Assembly (NCBI RefSeq): GCF_019931675.1
Contig: NZ_CP082922.1
Span: 1,116,001 to 1,180,000 of the forward strand
DNA: 64,000 bases
Source of the DNA: Nocardioides rotundus
GTDB lineage: Bacteria > Actinomycetota > Actinomycetes > Propionibacteriales > Nocardioidaceae
Direction of reading: 5' to 3'
Program-made: the position numbers and the translations under genes
Shown here: positions 7,985 through 15,829 of the stretch, in pieces
Layout of the letters: the number at the start of each line of letters is the position of its first letter
How positions within the stretch are numbered: position 1 is the first letter of the stretch
Notes under the pieces: model-generated
Told to the model about the DNA's origin: nothing
The model's database searches: none
The model's input: the letters and a program-made list of their open reading frames with translations, nothing else

Positions 7985-8964
7985 GGGGGAGCGGACCCGT
8001 CGTCATCGGCGTCGACGTCGGTGGCAGCAAGGTGCTGGCGGGCGAGGTCGACGAGCACGGACGGATCGTCGACGAGGTCAAGCTGACCACGCCCGGTCGC
8101 CGGGTGGAGGTCTCGATCGTCGAGGACACCCTGCTGGAGGCGGTCGCGCAGGTGGCCGACGGCCGGATCATCGACGCCGTCGGCGTGGCCGCCGCCGGGT
8201 TCGTCGACGTCGACCGCCAGCGGGTGCTCTTCGCCCCGCACCTGCCCTGGCGCGGGGAGCACCTGATCGACCGGCTCTCCGCCCGCTTCGGCGCACCCGT
8301 CGTGCTCGACAACGATGCCAACTGCGCGGCCGTCGCCGAGGGGGAGTACGGCGCCGCCGGAGGGGCCTCCTCCGTCGTGGTGCTGACGCTCGGCACCGGC
8401 ATCGGCGGCGCGCTCCTGGTCAACGGCGAGCTGTGGCGGGGGGTGAACGGCATGGCCGGCGAGTTCGGCCACATGCAGATGGTCCCCGACGGCCTGCGCT
8501 GCGAGTGCGGCGGTGTGGGCTGCTGGGAGCAGTACTGCTCGGGCAAGGCACTGGTCCGCGACGCCCGCGCCCGGGTCGCCCAGGAGACCTCCTCGATGAT
8601 GTGGGCCCTCTGCGACGGCATCCCCGACGAGCTGACCGGGCCGATGGTCACCGAGGCCGCGCATGCGGGCGACCGGGTGGCGCTCGCCTCCTTCGGCGCG
8701 ATCGGCCAGTGGCTCGGCATCGGGCTGGCCAACATCGTGGCCGCGATGGACCCCGAGCGCCTGGTCGTCGGCGGCGGCGTCTCCGACGCCGGCGAGGCCC
8801 TGCTCCGCCCGGCCCGACGCGCCCTGCAACGCTCGCTGGTGGCCGGCTCGGAGCGGACCGTCGACGGGGCACGGGTCCGGGTGGTGCCGGACATCACCCC
8901 GGCCACGCTGGGCCCCGAGGCGGGGCTCGTCGGAGCCGCCGTACTCGCCCGGCAGCTGCTGTAG
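7981..8964 (+). CDS. ROK-family sugar kinase (copy 2)
   Basis: A 327-residue ROK protein starting at GTG in a GTGA overlap with copy 1. DVGGSK at 12-17, DND at 110-112, LGTGIGG at 137-143, EFGH at 161-164, and the zinc motif C174-E-C176-GGVG-C181. It shares the whole fold with copy 1 but has an insert around residues 198-214 (ETSSMMWALCDGIPDEL) and a different zinc loop, so it probably has a different substrate, such as an amino sugar or mannose. Tandem copies suggest old duplication. A 32-bp tandem repeat begins at its stop codon. Confidence 0.85.
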   Translation: MRGSGPVVIGVDVGGSKVLAGEVDEHGRIVDEVKLTTPGRRVEVSIVEDTLLEAVAQVADGRIIDAVGVAAAGFVDVDRQRVLFAPHLPWRGEHLIDRLSARFGAPVVLDNDANCAAVAEGEYGAAGGASSVVVLTLGTGIGGALLVNGELWRGVNGMAGEFGHMQMVPDGLRCECGGVGCWEQYCSGKALVRDARARVAQETSSMMWALCDGIPDELTGPMVTEAAHAGDRVALASFGAIGQWLGIGLANIVAAMDPERLVVGGGVSDAGEALLRPARRALQRSLVAGSERTVDGARVRVVPDITPATLGPEAGLVGAAVLARQLL

Positions 8965-9112
8965 GTGCATCAATCGCCCGGTCAGGGTGGTTGTGGGTGC
9001 ATGAATTGCCCGGTCGGGGTGGTGGTGGGTGCATCAATTGCCCGGTCGGCGGGTGGTGGGTGCATCCATTGCCCGGTCGGGGTGGTGGTGGGTGCAGGGA
9101 ATGCCCGGTCAG
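8964..9112. repeat. 32-bp tandem repeat, about 4.7 copies
   Basis: Units start at 8964, 8996, 9028, 9059 and 9091; the third is one base short and the fifth is partial. Each begins GGTGCATCAATTGCCCGGTC and ends in a GT-rich run (GGGGTGGTGGTG). Units differ by a few point changes. The array fills the gap between two convergent genes and runs into the stop codon of the next one. It may act as a termination region; no hairpin of note is formed by a single unit. Confidence 0.85.
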
Positions 9113-9531
9113 ACCTGGGCGCCGTCGTCCCAGGGGTCGCGCGGGCCGTGGGGCATGGTCCAGACCAGATAGCCGAAGCCGCCGAGGAACGCCACGACGA
9201 GCGTCCAGGCGCCCCAGCCGGGGAGATAGGTGCCGGTCAGCAGGAAGACCAGGAGCAGCAGCGGGCTGCCGACGACGCCGAGCCAGGCCAGGCCGCGCGG
9301 ACCGCGGGGCCGCGGCAGCGGCGGGGGAGGCGGAGGGACGAAGCGCTCCTCCGGAGCGTCCAGCACCGTCGAGGGGGGTGGCTCCTCCGGCGGGTACACC
9401 GCCTCGGCCTCGGGCTCCTCGTCCGGGTCGGACGCGGGCTCGTCGGCGACCGGCTCGTCCTCCAGCCGGGCGCGCTCGCCGTAGTTCGCGACGATCTCCC
9501 GCCAGGCGGCGTCCTCGTCCTGCTCCCTCAC
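9109..9531 (-). CDS. Proline-rich two-helix membrane protein, unknown function
   Basis: A 140-residue protein starting at GTG. The first ~60 residues are very acidic (DEEPEAEAVYPPEEPP), followed by a polyproline run (about 65-72), then two hydrophobic helices (about 81-100 LAWLGVVGSPLLLLVFLLTG and 108-124 WTLVVAFLGGFGYLVW) and a short tail PHGPRDPWDDGAQV. This layout is common in small actinobacterial membrane proteins; I do not recognise the family. Its 3' end lies inside the tandem repeat. Confidence 0.6.
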   Translation of the reverse strand: MREQDEDAAWREIVANYGERARLEDEPVADEPASDPDEEPEAEAVYPPEEPPPSTVLDAPEERFVPPPPPPLPRPRGPRGLAWLGVVGSPLLLLVFLLTGTYLPGWGAWTLVVAFLGGFGYLVWTMPHGPRDPWDDGAQV

Positions 9532-9577
9532 GCCGACAACGGTAGGTGCTGCCCGGTCACCGCACCACCGGTCCGGG

Positions 9578-10345
9578 TCAGGCGGTGACCCGGGCGACGA
9601 AGTCGGCGGTCTCGGAGGAGATCGCGTCCGCGTCGTGGTCGAGGGTCGCGACGTGGAAGCTGTTCTCCAGCAGCCGCTCGGTGACGTCGGTCGAGGACAC
9701 CGAGGAGGTGATGATCCGTCCCGACGACGGGTCGACGACGTGGTCCTCCACGGACCGGAACATCAGGATCGGGGCGCGCACCCGCCCCAGGTCGGCCCGC
9801 AGCGCCCGCCAGCCCTGCATCATCGAGTGCGCCGCTTTCAGCGGCGTGCGGGGGTAGGCGCGCTCGTCCTGCCCCTCCTTCTTGATGTCGTTGGCGATCG
9901 CGGGGAAGGCCGGCACCACCCACTTCAGCACCGGCAGCGCCTTGACGTCGCGGCGGGTGGTGTTGACCGCGGGGTTGACCAGCGCGATGCCGGCGACGTC
10001 GTCGGGCCGGTCCGCGGCGAGCCGCAGCACCAGGCCGCCGCCGAGCGAGAGCCCGGCCACGACGACCGCGTCGTTGGCGGCGTGCAGGGAGTCGAAGGCC
10101 CGCCGGACCTCGCCGTACCAGTCGTCCCAGCCGGTCCCGTTGAGCTCGCGCCAGGAGGTGCCGTGGCCGGGCAGGAGCGGCACCTCGACGGCGTAGCCGC
10201 GTCCGGCCAGGTGCTCGGCCCAGGCACGCACCGACCACGGGCTGCCGGTGAACCCGTGCTGCACGAGGACCCCGATCCGGCGGCCGCCGGTCAGCTCGGG
10301 CCGGGCGGGGGCGGAGTGGGGTGCGAGGTCGGGGTGGATCGGCAT
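9578..10345 (-). CDS. Alpha/beta hydrolase (carboxylesterase / monoacylglycerol-lipase type)
   Basis: A 255-residue hydrolase starting MPIHPDLAPH; an upstream start at 10363 adds six residues and is less typical. HGFTG at 30-34 is the oxyanion region, the nucleophile is Ser100 in GLSLGG, the acid is in RSVEDHVVDP and the His in NSFHVATLDHD. LLPGHGTSW and a short cap match the Est30-like carboxylesterase and bacterial monoglyceride lipase group. It would be cytoplasmic, with no signal peptide. It diverges from the PlsC gene, so a lipid role is plausible but not shown. Confidence 0.85.
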   Translation of the reverse strand: MPIHPDLAPHSAPARPELTGGRRIGVLVQHGFTGSPWSVRAWAEHLAGRGYAVEVPLLPGHGTSWRELNGTGWDDWYGEVRRAFDSLHAANDAVVVAGLSLGGGLVLRLAADRPDDVAGIALVNPAVNTTRRDVKALPVLKWVVPAFPAIANDIKKEGQDERAYPRTPLKAAHSMMQGWRALRADLGRVRAPILMFRSVEDHVVDPSSGRIITSSVSSTDVTERLLENSFHVATLDHDADAISSETADFVARVTA

Positions 10346-10413
10346 GGCGGCATTGTTCACCACGGAGCGCGAGATCGGACGATCCGAGGGTGGGGCGAGC
10401 CGCGCGAGGGGGC

Positions 10414-10419
10414 TAGGGT
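10414..10419 (+). promoter_or_regulatory. -10 element upstream of acyltransferase gene
   Basis: TAGGGT lies 44 nt before the GTG at 10464, giving a short leader that contains the GAGGAGG ribosome-binding site. No clear -35 match. Confidence 0.35.
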
Positions 10420-10463
10420 GCTGGCGTGGAGAGGCCGGCGCGGCATCAGCGAGGAGGACCCCG

Positions 10464-11222
10464 GTGTTCTACTGGTTCCTGAAGTGGATCGCGATCGGTC
10501 CGGTGCTGCGGCTGGTCTTCCGCCCGGTCGTCGAGGGCGCCGACAACGTGCCCGACACCGGGCCCGCGATCCTGGCCAGCAACCACCTGTCCTACGCGGA
10601 CTGGCTGTTCATGCCGCTGACGCTGAACCGCCGGGTCACCTTCGTGGCCAAGGCGGAGTACTTCACCACGCCCGGCATCAAGGGCTGGTTCCAGCGCAAG
10701 TTCTTCTCCGGCGCCGGCCAGGTGCCGATCGACCGGACCAGCGGCTCGACCGCCGAGGGCGCGCTGTCCAGCGCCAAGACCCTGCTCGCCGACGGGGAGC
10801 TGTTCGGGATCTACCCCGAGGGCACCCGGTCCCACGACGGTCGGCTCTACCGCGGCCGCACCGGTGTCGCCCGGCTGGCCCTGGAGACCGGCGTGCCGGT
10901 GATCCCGGTCGCGGTCGTCGGGACCGACGTCGTGGCTCCGCCGGGCAAGAAGTTCGGCCAGTGGACCCGCCCGCACGTGCGCTTCGGCAAGCCGCTCGAC
11001 TTCTCCCGGTACGAGGGACTCGAGGGCGACCGGTTCATCCTCCGCTCGGTCACCGACGAGATCATGTACGCCCTGATGCGGCTCTCCGACCAGGAGTACG
11101 TCGACATGTACGCCCCGCAGGCCAAGGAGCTGGCGAAGGCGGAGAAGGCCGAGAAGCCGGAGGCGCCGGACCCGGTCGACCCGGAGCCGGGCCCGGCCGG
11201 GGAGCAGAGGAAGGCGTCCTGA
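10464..11222 (+). CDS. plsC: 1-acyl-sn-glycerol-3-phosphate acyltransferase (PlsC family)
   Basis: A 252-residue membrane-associated acyltransferase. GTG is chosen because GAGGAGG (10451-10457) sits 6 nt before it. The catalytic HX4D motif is His41 to Asp46 in NHLSYAD, and the glycerol-phosphate motif PEGTRS is at 118-123. A hydrophobic N-terminus (WFLKWIAIGPVLRLVF) would attach it to the membrane. The tail is charged and Lys/Glu/Pro-rich (KELAKAEKAEKPEAPDP). It would add the second acyl chain to lysophosphatidate. The histidine kinase frame begins directly after it. Confidence 0.87.
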   Translation: MFYWFLKWIAIGPVLRLVFRPVVEGADNVPDTGPAILASNHLSYADWLFMPLTLNRRVTFVAKAEYFTTPGIKGWFQRKFFSGAGQVPIDRTSGSTAEGALSSAKTLLADGELFGIYPEGTRSHDGRLYRGRTGVARLALETGVPVIPVAVVGTDVVAPPGKKFGQWTRPHVRFGKPLDFSRYEGLEGDRFILRSVTDEIMYALMRLSDQEYVDMYAPQAKELAKAEKAEKPEAPDPVDPEPGPAGEQRKAS

Positions 11223-11269
11223 CCGGCACGCTCACCGAGCCGCTCTGGGACCAGCCCGCCGCGGTCTCG

Positions 11270-12391
11270 GTGCGGGACCGGCTGCTCAAGGCGGTCGCGG
11301 TGCTGCGGATCGTGGTGCTGCTCAACTCGGTCGGGATCAACCTCTACCGCTTCGACACCTTCCGCAGCCCCGCGGTGGGCGTCGCCGCGATCGCGGCCCT
11401 GGTGCTGTGGACCGCCGTCGCGATCTGGGCCTACGCCGAGGAGAGACGCCGTACGGCGCCCCTGCTGATCGGCGACCTCGCCGTTGCCTGCGGCCTGATC
11501 CTGGTCTCGCCGGTGCTCAAGGGCGATGAGCTGAGGGCGACCGTCCCCGGCTTCATGGTGATGGGGGCGCTCATCGCCTGGGCCATCTGTTGGCGGACCT
11601 GGGGCGGCCTGATCGCCGCGGCCGCGCTCTCCACGTGCGACATCGCCGTACGGGACACCTTCACCCAGTCCAACTACGGCAACGTGTTCCTGCTGATGAT
11701 CGGCGGGCCGATCATCGGCTACATGTGCGAGCAGCTCTACAGCTCGGCCGCGCGTCGTGACCGGGCCGAGCGCGCCGCGGCGGCCGCCGCCGAGCGCACC
11801 CGCCTGGCGCGGGCCGTGCACGACGGTGTGCTCCAGGTGCTCGCGCTGGTGCAGCGGCGCGGCGCCGAGCTGGGCGGCGACCTGGGCGACCTCGGCCGGA
11901 TGGCGGGGGAGCAGGAGAGCGCCCTGCGGGCGCTGATCCGCAGCCAGGACGCGCTGTCGGAGACCGACACCCCGCAGGGCCGCGCCACGACCGGCGACCT
12001 GGCCGGCCGGCTGCAGCGCTGGGAGTCCCAGCCCGCGCCCCGGACCCAGGTGTCCGGCCCGTCCGGGGCCGTGCCCCTCCCGGCGGGCGTGGTGGAGGAG
12101 GTGGACGCCGTGGTGGGGCAGTGCCTGTCCAACATCCGCCACCACGTCGGTGCCGACGCGCCCGCGTGGGTCCTGGTGGAGGACGTGGGGAGCACCGTGC
12201 TCGTCACCGTCCGCGACGCCGGGCCCGGGATCCCGGAGGGCCGGCTGGCGGCCGCCGCCGACGAGGGACGGCTGGGCGTCGCGGAGTCGATCTGCGGCCG
12301 GATGCGCGACCTGGGCGGCGAGGCCCGGGTCACCACCGGCTCGTGGGGCACCGAGTGGGAGCTGGAGATCCCGAGGAGGGCCGAGCCGTGA
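11270..12391 (+). CDS. Sensor histidine kinase, NarL/MacS type (DUF5931-like)
   Basis: A 373-residue membrane kinase. The first GTG in frame is 11270, giving MRDRLLKAVAVLR; the frame is open back to the upstream stop, but only a CTG (11219) exists there. About five hydrophobic segments span residues 8-150. The phosphoacceptor is His184 in RAVHDGVLQVLA, the HisKA_3 type. The ATPase domain has an N-box-like QCLSNIRHH, RDAGPGIP and EGRLGVAESI. The conserved ATP-lid arrangement is that of two-component sensors paired with LuxR regulators, and such a regulator follows at 12906. The signal is unknown. Confidence 0.85.
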   Translation: MRDRLLKAVAVLRIVVLLNSVGINLYRFDTFRSPAVGVAAIAALVLWTAVAIWAYAEERRRTAPLLIGDLAVACGLILVSPVLKGDELRATVPGFMVMGALIAWAICWRTWGGLIAAAALSTCDIAVRDTFTQSNYGNVFLLMIGGPIIGYMCEQLYSSAARRDRAERAAAAAAERTRLARAVHDGVLQVLALVQRRGAELGGDLGDLGRMAGEQESALRALIRSQDALSETDTPQGRATTGDLAGRLQRWESQPAPRTQVSGPSGAVPLPAGVVEEVDAVVGQCLSNIRHHVGADAPAWVLVEDVGSTVLVTVRDAGPGIPEGRLAAAADEGRLGVAESICGRMRDLGGEARVTTGSWGTEWELEIPRRAEP

Positions 12392-12909
12392 CGATCCACT
12401 CCGACCATCCGTTCGCCACCCCCGAGGACGACCGCGACCTGGCCCGGCGGCTGCGCGGCCGGCTCGGTGGGGCGGTGACGCTCTGGACCACCGGCGAGGG
12501 GCGCGAGCGAGCCGGGCTGACGGTCTCCTCGCTGCTGGTGGCTCTCGGGGAGCCGGCGTACCTCCTCGGGCTGGTCGACCCCGACTCGGAGCTCGCCGAC
12601 GCGCTGGACGAGGGCTCGCGCTGCGTCGTGCAGCTGCTGGAGTGGCGGCACCGGGGTCTGGCCGAGCAGTTCGCGGGGATGATGCCCGCTCCCGGCGGGG
12701 TGTTCGCCGCTGCGGCGTGGGAGGACATCGAGGCGGGGCCTCGACTGGCCGACTCCGCGACCTGGGCGGCGTGCACGGTCACCGGGCTGCGCACGATCGG
12801 TTGGTCCTTGGAGGTCCAGGCCCGGATCGACCGGATCGAGCTCGGCACCGACGACGAGCCGCTGGGTCACCGACGCGGCCGCTACGTGCGGCTAGGGTCG
12901 GAGCCGTGA
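12388..12909 (+). CDS. Flavin-reductase-like FMN-binding protein
   Basis: A 173-residue protein starting at GTG in a GTGA overlap with the kinase gene and ending in a GTGA overlap with the response regulator. Residues 20-165 show the split-barrel FMN reductase layout (LGGAVTLWTTG, GLTVSSLLVALGEPAYLLGLVD, WAACTVTGLRTIG, RRGRYVRLG). The family uses NAD(P)H to reduce FMN. Lying between a kinase and its regulator suggests that it modifies or senses the same signal, perhaps redox, but this is inference. Confidence 0.75.
   Translation: MTIHSDHPFATPEDDRDLARRLRGRLGGAVTLWTTGEGRERAGLTVSSLLVALGEPAYLLGLVDPDSELADALDEGSRCVVQLLEWRHRGLAEQFAGMMPAPGGVFAAAAWEDIEAGPRLADSATWAACTVTGLRTIGWSLEVQARIDRIELGTDDEPLGHRRGRYVRLGSEP
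12893..12898 (+). promoter_or_regulatory. -10 element inside flavin-reductase gene, for response regulator (leaderless)
   Basis: TAGGGT, 7-nt spacer, GTG at 12906. It would let the regulator be made apart from the kinase. It overlaps coding sequence, so chance is possible. Confidence 0.4.
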
Positions 12910-13568
12910 ACGACGCGGCTCCGGTCCGGGTGATGGTGGTCGACGACCACCCGATGTGGCGCGACGCGGTCGAGCGCGACCTCGAGGCGGCCGGCTTCAG
13001 TGTGGTGGGCGTGGCCGCCGACGGCGGCGAGGCGGTGGCCCGGTTCGGTGCCTGCCGGCCTCAGGTCGTCGTACTGGACCTGCAGATCCCCGCCCCGTCG
13101 GGCGTCGAGGTGACCGAGACGGTGCTGCGACAGGACCCCTCCGCGCGGGTGCTGATCCTGTCCGCGTCCGGCGAGCAGGCCGACGTGCTCGCGGCGGTGA
13201 AGGCCGGCGCGACGGGCTACCTGGTGAAGTCGGCCTCCCGGGAGGAGCTGATCGACGCGGTGCGCCGGGTGGCGCGCGGAGACACGGTCTTCACCCCGGG
13301 CCTGGCCGGCCTGGTGCTCGGCGAGTTCCGCCGGCTCTCCGACCCCGCCGCCGACGACGGCCTCCCGCAGCTCACCGAGCGGGAGACCGAGGTGCTCAAG
13401 ATGGTCGCGAAGGGGATGAGCTACAAGCAGATCGCCGAGCGGCTGGTGCTGTCCCACCGGACGATCCAGAACCACGTCCAGAACACCCTGCGCAAGCTGC
13501 AGATGCACAACCGGGTCGAGCTGACCCGCTGGGCCATCGAGCAGGGCCTCGATGACGACGACGAGTGA
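12906..13568 (+). CDS. LuxR/NarL-family response regulator
   Basis: A 220-residue regulator. Receiver domain 7-120 with Asp13/Asp14, phospho-acceptor Asp58 in VVLDLQIP, and Lys108 in YLVKSA. The HTH_LuxR domain (about 155-215) has LTERETEVLKMVAKG and the recognition-helix motif HRTIQNHVQNTLRKLQ. It would bind DNA as a dimer after phosphorylation by the kinase encoded two genes upstream. The GTG overlaps the preceding stop. The last 17 nt overlap the following GNAT gene. Confidence 0.92.
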   Translation: MNDAAPVRVMVVDDHPMWRDAVERDLEAAGFSVVGVAADGGEAVARFGACRPQVVVLDLQIPAPSGVEVTETVLRQDPSARVLILSASGEQADVLAAVKAGATGYLVKSASREELIDAVRRVARGDTVFTPGLAGLVLGEFRRLSDPAADDGLPQLTERETEVLKMVAKGMSYKQIAERLVLSHRTIQNHVQNTLRKLQMHNRVELTRWAIEQGLDDDDE

Positions 13569-14034
13569 GTTCCGCACGGCCGGCCCCGGGGACGCCGAGG
13601 CGCTGACGGTGCTGGAGCGGGACGCGAACCTGGTCGCCCTGGCCCACGTGTTCCCGCCCGAGCAGCACGCCTATCCCTTCGCCGACGTCCGGGCGCGGTG
13701 GCGCACGACGCTGGCCGACCCGGCGGTGACGGTGCGGGTCGTCGAGGGAGCCGATCGCCTGGAGGCGTACGTCGCTCACGACGCCACCACCGTGCGGCAC
13801 CTCGCGGTGCACCCGGAGCGGTGGGGCCGCGGGCTCGCCCGGGCCGCGGTGGATCTGGCCGTCGCGAGCATCCGGGCCGGTGGCGCCGTGCCGCGGCTGT
13901 GGGTGCTGGAGGCCAACCACCGGGCGCGCGGCCTCTACGAGCACCTCTCCTGGGAGCCGACCGGCGTGCGCCGCGCCTCGGAGTGGCCGCCGTACCCCGT
14001 GGAGCTGGAGTACGAGCTGCGGAGCCCCCGATGA
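13552..14034 (+). CDS. GNAT-family N-acetyltransferase
   Basis: A 160-residue protein beginning MTTTSEFRTAGPGDAEAL. Acetyl-CoA motif A is RHLAVHPERWGRGLARAAVD and the C-terminal ANHRARGLYEHLSWEPTG is the usual beta6-beta7 region. It starts 17 nt inside the response-regulator gene, implying coupled translation. The substrate cannot be told from sequence; small-molecule or peptide N-termini are both possible. Confidence 0.82.
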   Translation: MTTTSEFRTAGPGDAEALTVLERDANLVALAHVFPPEQHAYPFADVRARWRTTLADPAVTVRVVEGADRLEAYVAHDATTVRHLAVHPERWGRGLARAAVDLAVASIRAGGAVPRLWVLEANHRARGLYEHLSWEPTGVRRASEWPPYPVELEYELRSPR

Positions 14035-14912
14035 GCGAGGACCCCCTGCTCGCGGTGGCCGACGAGCTCTACGCGCTCCCGCTGGCCGAGTTCACCGCCG
14101 CGCGCGACGCCGAGGCGAAGGCGCACAAGGCCGACAAGGGACTGGCGGGTCGGGTCAAGGCGCTGCGGAAGCCGTCCGTGGCGGCCTGGGTGGTGAACCT
14201 GCTGACCCGGCGCGAGTCCGACCAGGTGGCGCAGCTGCTGGCGGTGGGCGAGGCGCTGCGCGCCGCCCAGGAGGGGATGGACGCCGGCCAGCTGCGGGAG
14301 CTGACCAAGCAGCGCCGCGCGGTCACGGCCGCGGTGGCCGGCCGGGCCCGCGGGCTCGCGATTGCCGAGGGACAGCGTCCGACCGCCGCGGTGCTGCAGC
14401 AGGTCGAGGACACCCTCACCGCCGCGATGCTGGACTCCGGAGCCGCCGCCGCGGTGCGGTCGGGGCTGCTGGTGACCGGGCTGCGGGCCGCCGGGCTGGA
14501 CCCGGTCGACGCGGCCGCCGCGGTCGCCGTCCCCGAGGCGCTCGGCTTCACCGCGCAGCCGCGCGAGGCACCCGCGCCCGAGCCGCCGTCGCTGCACGTC
14601 GTACGCCGTCCCGAGGCCGACCGCGAGGAGGCCGAGCAGGCGCTCGCTGAGGCGGAGGAGGCGCTCGCGCGACGCGCGGTCGAGCTGGAGGAGGCCGCCG
14701 CCGACGTCTCGCGGGTGGAGGCCCGGGAGCTGCAGCTGTCGGCCGAGATCGACGAGGCCAAGCGCCGGCTGGCCGAGCTGGAGGAGCAGCTGGACCGGGC
14801 CGAGGAGGAGCTCGCCGAGGCGGAGGAAGCGCGGGACGAGGCCGAGCAGGCGGCGGCCGACGCGACCCGCTCCCGCGACGACGCCCGGAAGCGGCTCGAC
14901 GCCCTCGAGTGA
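14031..14912 (+). CDS. Coiled-coil protein of unknown function
   Basis: A 293-residue protein starting at ATG in an ATGA overlap with the GNAT gene. Residues 1-190 are helical and Ala-rich (FTAARDAEAKAHKADKGLAGRVKALRKPSVAAWVVN), a section found in many actinobacterial hypothetical proteins. Residues about 200-293 form an uninterrupted Glu/Ala/Arg coiled coil with heptads (AEEALARRAVELEEAAADV). There is no membrane segment or signal peptide. A structural or scaffold role is likely, but nothing specific is shown. Confidence 0.7.
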   Translation: MSEDPLLAVADELYALPLAEFTAARDAEAKAHKADKGLAGRVKALRKPSVAAWVVNLLTRRESDQVAQLLAVGEALRAAQEGMDAGQLRELTKQRRAVTAAVAGRARGLAIAEGQRPTAAVLQQVEDTLTAAMLDSGAAAAVRSGLLVTGLRAAGLDPVDAAAAVAVPEALGFTAQPREAPAPEPPSLHVVRRPEADREEAEQALAEAEEALARRAVELEEAAADVSRVEARELQLSAEIDEAKRRLAELEEQLDRAEEELAEAEEARDEAEQAAADATRSRDDARKRLDALE

Positions 14913-14966
14913 CGGCTCCGGCTCGGGAGGACCCCTATGGGGGAGTACGCCGCGCGCCGGCATGCC

Positions 14967-14972
14967 TACGAT
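14967..14972 (+). promoter_or_regulatory. -10 element upstream of EcsC gene
   Basis: TACGAT lies 50 nt before ATG 15022, which has its own AGGAGAG ribosome-binding site. No clear -35. Confidence 0.35.
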
Positions 14973-15021
14973 GACGCTGACCGCGCGCCCACCCCGGGCG
15001 CCTGACCACCACAGGAGAGTC

Positions 15022-15753
15022 ATGGGACTGTTCGACCTGCTGAAGCCGAAGCAGAAGGGTGTCCAGGAGACCCGCTCGGCGCTGGACGCCGCCGACGACG
15101 GGACGGCCGACGACGGCGTCGTGGGCGGCCTGGTCACCCGCATCCTGGCCATGGGCCTCGACGGCGTCGGCCCGCTCGACTCCGCGCGCGCGGTCGCCGA
15201 CGAGGCGCTGCGCGAGTCCGGCGGCGATGTCGACAAGGCGGTGCGCAAGGTCGCGCGCACGCACCTGGTCGGCGGCGCGGTCGGCGGCTTCGCCACGGGC
15301 CTGGGCGGGTTCGTCACCATGCCGGTCGCCCTGCCGGTCAACGTGCTGGAGTTCTACGTCCAGGCCGCCCGGATGGTCGGTGCGGTCGCCGCCCTGCGCG
15401 GCTACGACATCAGCGACCCGCGGATCCGTACGGCGATCGCGCTCACCCTGGTCGGGTCCGACGCCGACGAGATCCTCAACCGCGCCGGGCTGAGCACCGG
15501 CGCCGGCCGGCTCACCACCACCGCGCTGCGGGGCCTGCCGCCGACCGCGATGCTGATGGTGAACAAGGCGGTCGGCTTCCGGCTGATCAAGGGCGTCGGC
15601 ACCAAGGCGTTCGCGCGCTTCGGCCGCGGTGTCCCGGTCGCCGGCGGCGTCGTGGGGGGTGCGATCGACGGCTGGATGATGAAGAAGATCGGGGACGCCG
15701 CGATCAAGGAGTTCCCGCCGCGCGCGGCCGGCTCGGCGGCCGGCGGCGCCTGA
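15022..15753 (+). CDS. EcsC-family protein
   Basis: A 243-residue protein with ACAGGAGAG before the ATG. The middle (about 85-135) is Gly/Ala-rich and hydrophobic, GGAVGGFATGLGGFVTMPVALPVNVLEF, followed by RMVGAVAALRGYDISDPRIRTAIAL and LIKGVGTKAFARFGRGVPVAGG. These are the typical EcsC-domain features; the family is named after the B. subtilis ecs locus and its biochemical role is not clear. Probably membrane-associated rather than integral. Its gene ends just before a perfect 24-bp hairpin. Confidence 0.78.
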   Translation: MGLFDLLKPKQKGVQETRSALDAADDGTADDGVVGGLVTRILAMGLDGVGPLDSARAVADEALRESGGDVDKAVRKVARTHLVGGAVGGFATGLGGFVTMPVALPVNVLEFYVQAARMVGAVAALRGYDISDPRIRTAIALTLVGSDADEILNRAGLSTGAGRLTTTALRGLPPTAMLMVNKAVGFRLIKGVGTKAFARFGRGVPVAGGVVGGAIDGWMMKKIGDAAIKEFPPRAAGSAAGGA

Positions 15754-15766
15754 GACGCATCCACGC

Positions 15767-15818
15767 CACAACGTCATGCGCCCCGGGGAAGCGGTTCCCC
15801 GGGGCGCATGACGTTGTG
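15767..15818. terminator. Perfect 24-bp inverted repeat, bidirectional terminator
   Basis: Arms 15767-15790 and 15795-15818 are exactly complementary around a 4-nt loop GCGG. It lies between the convergent EcsC and DUF1028 genes. There is no T-run on either side, so it would act through hairpin strength alone, as many high-GC terminators do. Confidence 0.8.
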
Positions 15819-15829
15819 AGGCGGGTGGG

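Noticed and set aside
8964..9112. CRISPR array at the 32-bp repeats
   Set aside because: The unit is continuous with no spacers.
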